Under the pieces are notes generated by a model that ran no database searches, was not told the origin of the DNA, and was given only the letters and a program-made list of their open reading frames with translations. A stretch of DNA of 9,331 nucleotides. Origin: Dehalococcoidia bacterium. Its GTDB lineage: Bacteria > Chloroflexota > Dehalococcoidia > Lucifugimonadales > SHYF01. A program made the translations under genes and the position numbers. The stretch spans positions 1-9,331 of the forward strand of contig SHYF01000056.1 in the NCBI GenBank assembly GCA_009692985.1, in the 5' to 3' direction. This document shows positions 7,038 through 9,331 of the stretch, one piece after another; within the stretch, counting starts at the first letter, position 1; every line of letters begins with the position of its first letter.

Positions 7038-7853
7038 CTATTGTGACTTGCCGCGTTTTAGCGTTGGCAAGGCTGCCCTGATTACATCCACGTGTATGGC
7101 GTAGGCATTCCCAATACCACTCTCAGCGGTTGCCCTGATCATACCAACTACAAAGCCATTGCCATCCAGTACAGGCCCTCCGCTGTCGCCAGGGGCTACG
7201 GCAATGTCCATATTCAAGCCAGTGTAGCGAGTAGTGGTCCCCACAATTTGAGAGAGATAGCCGACATTGGGTGCAGCCGAGCCAACTGAGCCATCAGCTT
7301 TGAGGCCTGAATCTGAATATCCTAAGGCCAGCAAGGGACTGGCTATGTCCGCCAAGCCAATGTTGCCAAGCGGCAGCGGGACTGCGTAGCTGGGCAGTCC
7401 CGCTACCTTACTGTCAAAGGAAATAAGGGCGATATCTCGTTCCCTGTCAAAGGCTACCACCTTTCCTGTAAATGGCTGGCTCCCACTAGTCCTAATGGTA
7501 GGGGTGTAATTCGTCCGTATCACATGGAAGGCCGTAAGTATGAAGCCTGGCTCCAGCAGCCATCCGGAACCGTATCTGTCATTAGCATCAATGTAAAAAA
7601 CTGCTGGCCAGGACTGATTGTAGACCTTACTTAGGTCAATGACCTTCTGAGGTGTGGCCGTTGGCATGGGCGTGGAGGTCGGCAAAGGAGTCGGGAACTG
7701 TATTGGCGTCGGGCTTGGGATGGCGGTCAATGCGGCGGCGATAAGTCTATTGGTCTCCTTGGTTCGCTCCTCTTCAGAAGGGCCGCAGCCAGTGGCAAGA
7801 ATGAATGTCACAACCAGTAGACAAATACCTTCCAACGCCCTTACGTGTGCCAT
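7038..7853 (-). CDS. Trypsin-like serine protease lipoprotein
   Basis: From ATG 7851-7853 the protein has 271 residues. A signal peptide with hydrophobic core ICLLVVTFILATG ends at a lipobox-type Cys23 (ATGC), predicting a lipid-anchored exported protein. Residues 46-68 form a Pro/Thr-rich linker (PSPTPIQFPTPLPTSTPM) that would hold the domain off the membrane. The rest is an S1/HtrA-like peptidase domain. His110 sits in LTAFHVI, Asp140 in DRERDIALISF and Ser224 in APGDSGGPVLDG, so the triad is complete. No PDZ domain follows, unlike DegP/HtrA. Substrate and role are unknown; envelope protein quality control or signalling are family-level possibilities. AAAGGAG at 7861-7867, 7 nt upstream, decides this start. 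The open frame runs on to 8216, but that part crosses the selenocysteine tRNA gene and should not be annotated as protein. Confidence 0.9.
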   Translation of the reverse strand: MAHVRALEGICLLVVTFILATGCGPSEEERTKETNRLIAAALTAIPSPTPIQFPTPLPTSTPMPTATPQKVIDLSKVYNQSWPAVFYIDANDRYGSGWLLEPGFILTAFHVIRTNYTPTIRTSGSQPFTGKVVAFDRERDIALISFDSKVAGLPSYAVPLPLGNIGLADIASPLLALGYSDSGLKADGSVGSAAPNVGYLSQIVGTTTRYTGLNMDIAVAPGDSGGPVLDGNGFVVGMIRATAESGIGNAYAIHVDVIRAALPTLKRGKSQ

Positions 7854-7860
7854 GCCGGCG

Positions 7861-7867
7861 CTCCTTT
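7861..7867 (-). promoter_or_regulatory. Ribosome binding site fixing the protease start
   Basis: AAAGGAG on the minus strand lies 7 nt before ATG 7851-7853, immediately before the signal peptide. It supports the 271-residue protein over the 392-residue upstream extension. Confidence 0.75.
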
Positions 7868-7911
7868 CGGCAATCAAGAGGCGGGGGATTCTTTGTGGGG
7901 TGTCTGCCCAC

Positions 7912-7940
7912 AACATCGCATGGGAGCTAGCACAAGTCAA
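7912..7940 (-). promoter_or_regulatory. Weak candidate promoter for the protease gene
   Basis: On the minus strand TTGACT (7935-7940) is followed by 17 nt and then GATGTT (7912-7917), preceded by TGC as in an extended -10. The -35 matches 5 of 6 positions but the -10 only 3 of 6. It lies between the tRNA 3' end and the protease gene. An inverted repeat (TTGTGGG 7893-7899, CCCACAA 7907-7913) overlaps its downstream edge. Confidence 0.28.
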
Positions 7941-7966
7941 GCTCCGTTGATGTTGAGTTGCAAACA

Positions 7967-8064
7967 TGGCGGGAGCGCGAGGGAGTCGAACCCACCCCCC
8001 ACCGCGCTGGCGGCAGGGCAACGGATTTGAAGTCCGCGAGAGCCACCGGGCCCCATCCGCTCCC
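7967..8064 (-). tRNA. selC: Selenocysteine tRNA (tRNA-Sec, anticodon UCA)
   Basis: The 98-nt gene folds as a bacterial tRNA-Sec. The acceptor GGGAGCG (8064-8058) pairs with CGCTCCC (7977-7971), followed by discriminator G and an encoded CCA (7969-7967). The D arm has the long 6-bp stem GGGGCC/GGCTCT around a 4-nt CGGT loop. The anticodon loop CTTCAAA carries TCA (8030-8028) on a 5-bp stem, giving GGACTTCAAATCC as in E. coli selC. A 9-bp variable arm (8018-8010 with 8005-7997) surrounds CAGC, and the T loop is TTCGACT. The 6-bp D stem, large variable arm and UCA anticodon separate it from tRNA-Ser and from suppressor tRNAs. The eighth acceptor pair is G-G and one T-stem pair is T-T, so the usual 13-bp stack is imperfect. 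It would be charged with serine and converted to Sec by SelA, then delivered by SelB at UGA. Confidence 0.93.
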
Positions 8065-8082
8065 GAGAGGTATTCGCAAGTG

Positions 8083-8112
8083 TACAGAGTCCCGACTTGT
8101 CGGGGCTCTGTA
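8083..8112. repeat. Hairpin 18 bp upstream of selC, GAGTCCCGA family copy C
   Basis: TACAGAGTCCCGAC (8083-8096) and GTCGGGGCTCTGTA (8099-8112) pair over 14 positions, with one G-T wobble and loop TT. It shares the AGTCCCGA core with the elements at 1710-1741 and 1805-1843. On the minus strand it lies just before the tRNA-Sec 5' end, where a promoter or leader would be expected. Confidence 0.75.
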
Positions 8113-8144
8113 GTCAAGGTCAAGTTAGCCAGGCCTTTCGACCA

Positions 8145-8252
8145 TCCCCCTGCCCCTTTCCTGGCCAGGAAGGGGGCAGGAATTATATCTGAGGGATACC
8201 CCCAGACCCCCACCAACGGGGCTTCGCCCCTCTGGACTCTCTTTTTTCAGCA
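8145..8252 (+). repeat. Composite palindrome element, copy 1
   Basis: A 32-nt palindrome with one mismatch (8149-8164 against 8165-8180, arms starting CCTGCCCC and meeting at TGGCCA) is followed by GAGGGATACCCCCAGACCCC and a small hairpin GGGGC-TTC-GCCCC (8218-8230). CTGGACTC and CAGCAGCCTGTTA come next. The element ends at the thioredoxin stop codon. The order of parts matches the element at 8738-8850 in the same orientation. The T-run 8242-8247 is too far from the small hairpin for a standard terminator. Confidence 0.65.
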
Positions 8253-8257
8253 GCCTG

Positions 8258-8584
8258 TTACGCCAGGGCGTTTTCCAGCCGCTTCTTCAGCACCGCCTTG
8301 GGCACTGCGCCCACCACCTGGTCCACGGGCTTGCCGTTCTTGAACAGCAGCAGCGTAGGAATGCTACGTATGCCAAACTTCATGGACGTTTCGGGGCTGG
8401 CGTCCACGTCCAGCTTGAAGAAGGTGACCTTGCCGTCGTACTCATTGGCCAGGTCATCCACCATAGGAGCGATCATCTTGCAGGGGGCGCACCAGTCCGC
8501 CCAGAAGTCCACCAGCACGGGAATGGTGGACTTTAGCACCTGCTCATCAAAGTCAACGTCGGTTACTGCTATCGGATGTGCCAC
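8258..8584 (-). CDS. trxA: Thioredoxin
   Basis: This 108-residue cytoplasmic disulfide reductase has a complete thioredoxin fold: strand VLVDFWADWC, active site Cys32-Ala-Pro-Cys35-Lys36, buried Asp26, and the cis-proline loop IPTLLLFKNG. The family length is about 105 to 110 residues, so it is intact. The active site is WCAPC rather than the common WCGPC, a variant known in functional thioredoxins that may shift the redox potential. The start is GTG (8582-8584), preceded at 6 nt by GGGAGGT (8591-8597); no ATG lies near. The gene is isolated, with composite palindromes on both sides and selC next on the same strand. Neither active-site Cys is replaced by an in-frame TGA, so it is not a selenoprotein. 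Confidence 0.95.
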   Translation of the reverse strand: MAHPIAVTDVDFDEQVLKSTIPVLVDFWADWCAPCKMIAPMVDDLANEYDGKVTFFKLDVDASPETSMKFGIRSIPTLLLFKNGKPVDQVVGAVPKAVLKKRLENALA

Positions 8585-8590
8585 TAAATT

Positions 8591-8597
8591 ACCTCCC
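8591..8597 (-). promoter_or_regulatory. Ribosome binding site fixing the thioredoxin GTG start
   Basis: GGGAGGT on the minus strand is a near-perfect Shine-Dalgarno sequence, 6 nt before the GTG codon at 8582-8584. There is no competing ATG in frame nearby. Confidence 0.75.
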
Positions 8598-8877
8598 CAG
8601 AGTTAGCCTTGCTATGCATTAGATGCCCTGGAGCTCAGGACGATGCAGGAGAGAAACCTGAACCCTGGAGCTTCCCCAGTGTACCCCCCTGCGGCATGAG
8701 GGTCAACTTTACTGCCTGCCTTCTGCAAGATACCTCATCCCCCTTTGTCCCCCTTCTCCTGCAGGAGAAGGGGGAAGTGAAACAGAGCCCAGGGGACACC
8801 CCTGCTACCCCGGCAGGGGGCGTAGCCCCCTGCACCCCCAATGGGAGGCTGTTTCAACGAACTTCGGATGCGGGACA
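8598..8877. other. Intergenic region upstream of thioredoxin
   Basis: This gap of about 280 bp holds the second composite palindrome and otherwise unremarkable sequence. I could not find a convincing -35/-10 pair for thioredoxin on the minus strand. Open frames across it (for example 8609-8881 on the plus strand) translate the repeat into low-complexity Pro/Gly-rich peptide and have no recognisable start signal. Confidence 0.5.
8738..8850 (+). repeat. Composite palindrome element, copy 2
   Basis: A perfect 28-nt palindrome without loop (8748-8775, arms TCCCCCTTCTCCTG and its complement) follows ATCCCCC. Next come AGGGGACACCCC, CTACCCC and a perfect hairpin GCAGGGGGC-GTA-GCCCCCTGC (8813-8833). 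ACCCCC and GGCTGTT close it. This is the same order of parts, in the same orientation, as 8145-8252, although the palindrome sequences differ. It occupies most of the gap between the thioredoxin start and the kinase-family stop codon. Confidence 0.65.
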
Positions 8878-9331
8878 CTAGACCCCCAAGAGCGTCATGG
8901 TAGCTCCCGCCAGCAGAGGCACCCTAAGATTGTCGTCCAGGGGCAGAGACAGCAGCTCGGCGATGCCAGCTACCAGGGCACCCACAGCTATCGCCCAGCG
9001 AAAGTCAATGACGCCGGCCACGTGCATTGCACTGGCAACTCCCAGTCCCACCGCAATCATGGCCGCGGTGCCCCACAGCGACTTGCCGAAGAGTGGCCGG
9101 CCTGGGAACCGTATGCCTACCATTGCGGCTACGGGGTCTCCCAGTGCCGTGAACAGCACCGCCATGACCGCCACGTCCTGGTGGAAGAGTACAAATGCCC
9201 CCAGGGTGCCCAGCAGGATGTAGCTTGCGCCGGTGACGCGCCGCTCCTCGCCATGGCGCAGCAGCGGGCCAAACAGCTTACCCCACCATAGGTTGAGGCG
9301 TGGTAGCCGAAGCCGCGTCACGTCCGCCAGG
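8878..9331 (-). CDS. Polyprenol/diacylglycerol kinase-family membrane protein, 5' end missing
   Basis: The frame enters from the right edge and stops at TAG (8878-8880), giving about 150 residues, while intact members are near 200 to 220. It is very hydrophobic, with at least four membrane segments. Signatures of the SEC59 dolichol kinase / VTE5 phytol kinase / CdsA-related group are present: EERRVTGASYILLG, ALGDPVAAMVG, GKSLWGTAAM, and a final LPLDDNLRVPLLAG. These integral membrane enzymes phosphorylate isoprenoid alcohols with CTP or transfer CMP to phosphatidate. Which substrate applies is not decidable here. A GTG at 9321 could be mistaken for a start, but the frame remains open beyond it and the N-terminal membrane segments would be missing, so I treat this as a partial gene. 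Confidence 0.85.
   Translation of the reverse strand, partial: LADVTRLRLPRLNLWWGKLFGPLLRHGEERRVTGASYILLGTLGAFVLFHQDVAVMAVLFTALGDPVAAMVGIRFPGRPLFGKSLWGTAAMIAVGLGVASAMHVAGVIDFRWAIAVGALVAGIAELLSLPLDDNLRVPLLAGATMTLLGV

Noticed and set aside
8218..8247. Intrinsic terminator from the GGGGC-TTC-GCCCC hairpin and T-run
   Set aside because: The T-run begins about 11 nt after the hairpin on the plus strand, where no gene ends; on the minus strand no U-tract follows the hairpin.
8609..8881. Possible small genes on either strand between thioredoxin and the kinase-family gene
   Set aside because: The frames run through the composite palindrome and translate to low-complexity sequence without a ribosome binding site.

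Overview
This 9.3 kb window looks like a chromosomal segment from an uncultured bacterium, and I favour Chloroflexota of the Dehalococcoidia type. The supporting signs are F420 biosynthesis (cofE), a lipoprotein with a Pro/Thr-rich linker after the lipobox, frequent GTG starts with strong Shine-Dalgarno sites, and intergenic spacers full of short GC-rich palindromes. The phylum is inferred from gene content and style; no marker phylogeny was possible.

Layout. Three genes read rightward at the left end: the tail of a GYD-domain protein (3-173), an isochorismatase-family hydrolase (359-895), and, 17 bp later, a family 2 glycosyltransferase of the dolichyl-phosphate-sugar synthase type (913-1629). 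They converge on a leftward block: tilS (1887-3314), cofE (3521-4276), leuS (4416-6890), a trypsin-like lipoprotein (7038-7853), a selenocysteine tRNA gene (7967-8064), thioredoxin (8258-8584) and a polyprenol/diacylglycerol kinase-family membrane protein cut by the window end (8878-9331).

Most genes are housekeeping. tilS and leuS both serve decoding of tRNA identity, and selC adds a third translation function. cofE makes the polyglutamate tail of F420. The glycosyltransferase and the polyprenol-kinase-like protein could both act on polyprenyl-phosphate carriers, but they lie 7 kb apart and need not be linked.

The most notable item is the selC gene. It has a UCA anticodon, a 9-bp variable arm, a 6-bp D stem and an encoded CCA, and it sits inside a long open frame that would extend the protease gene upstream. 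It implies that this organism decodes UGA as selenocysteine, yet no selenoprotein or other sel gene is visible here. The second theme is repeats. Three hairpins share a GAGTCCCGAC core, two composite palindrome elements lie on either side of thioredoxin, and there are scattered copies of a CCTGAGC/TGTCGAA-type element. I found no CRISPR array, insertion sequence, phage gene or undescribed multigene system.
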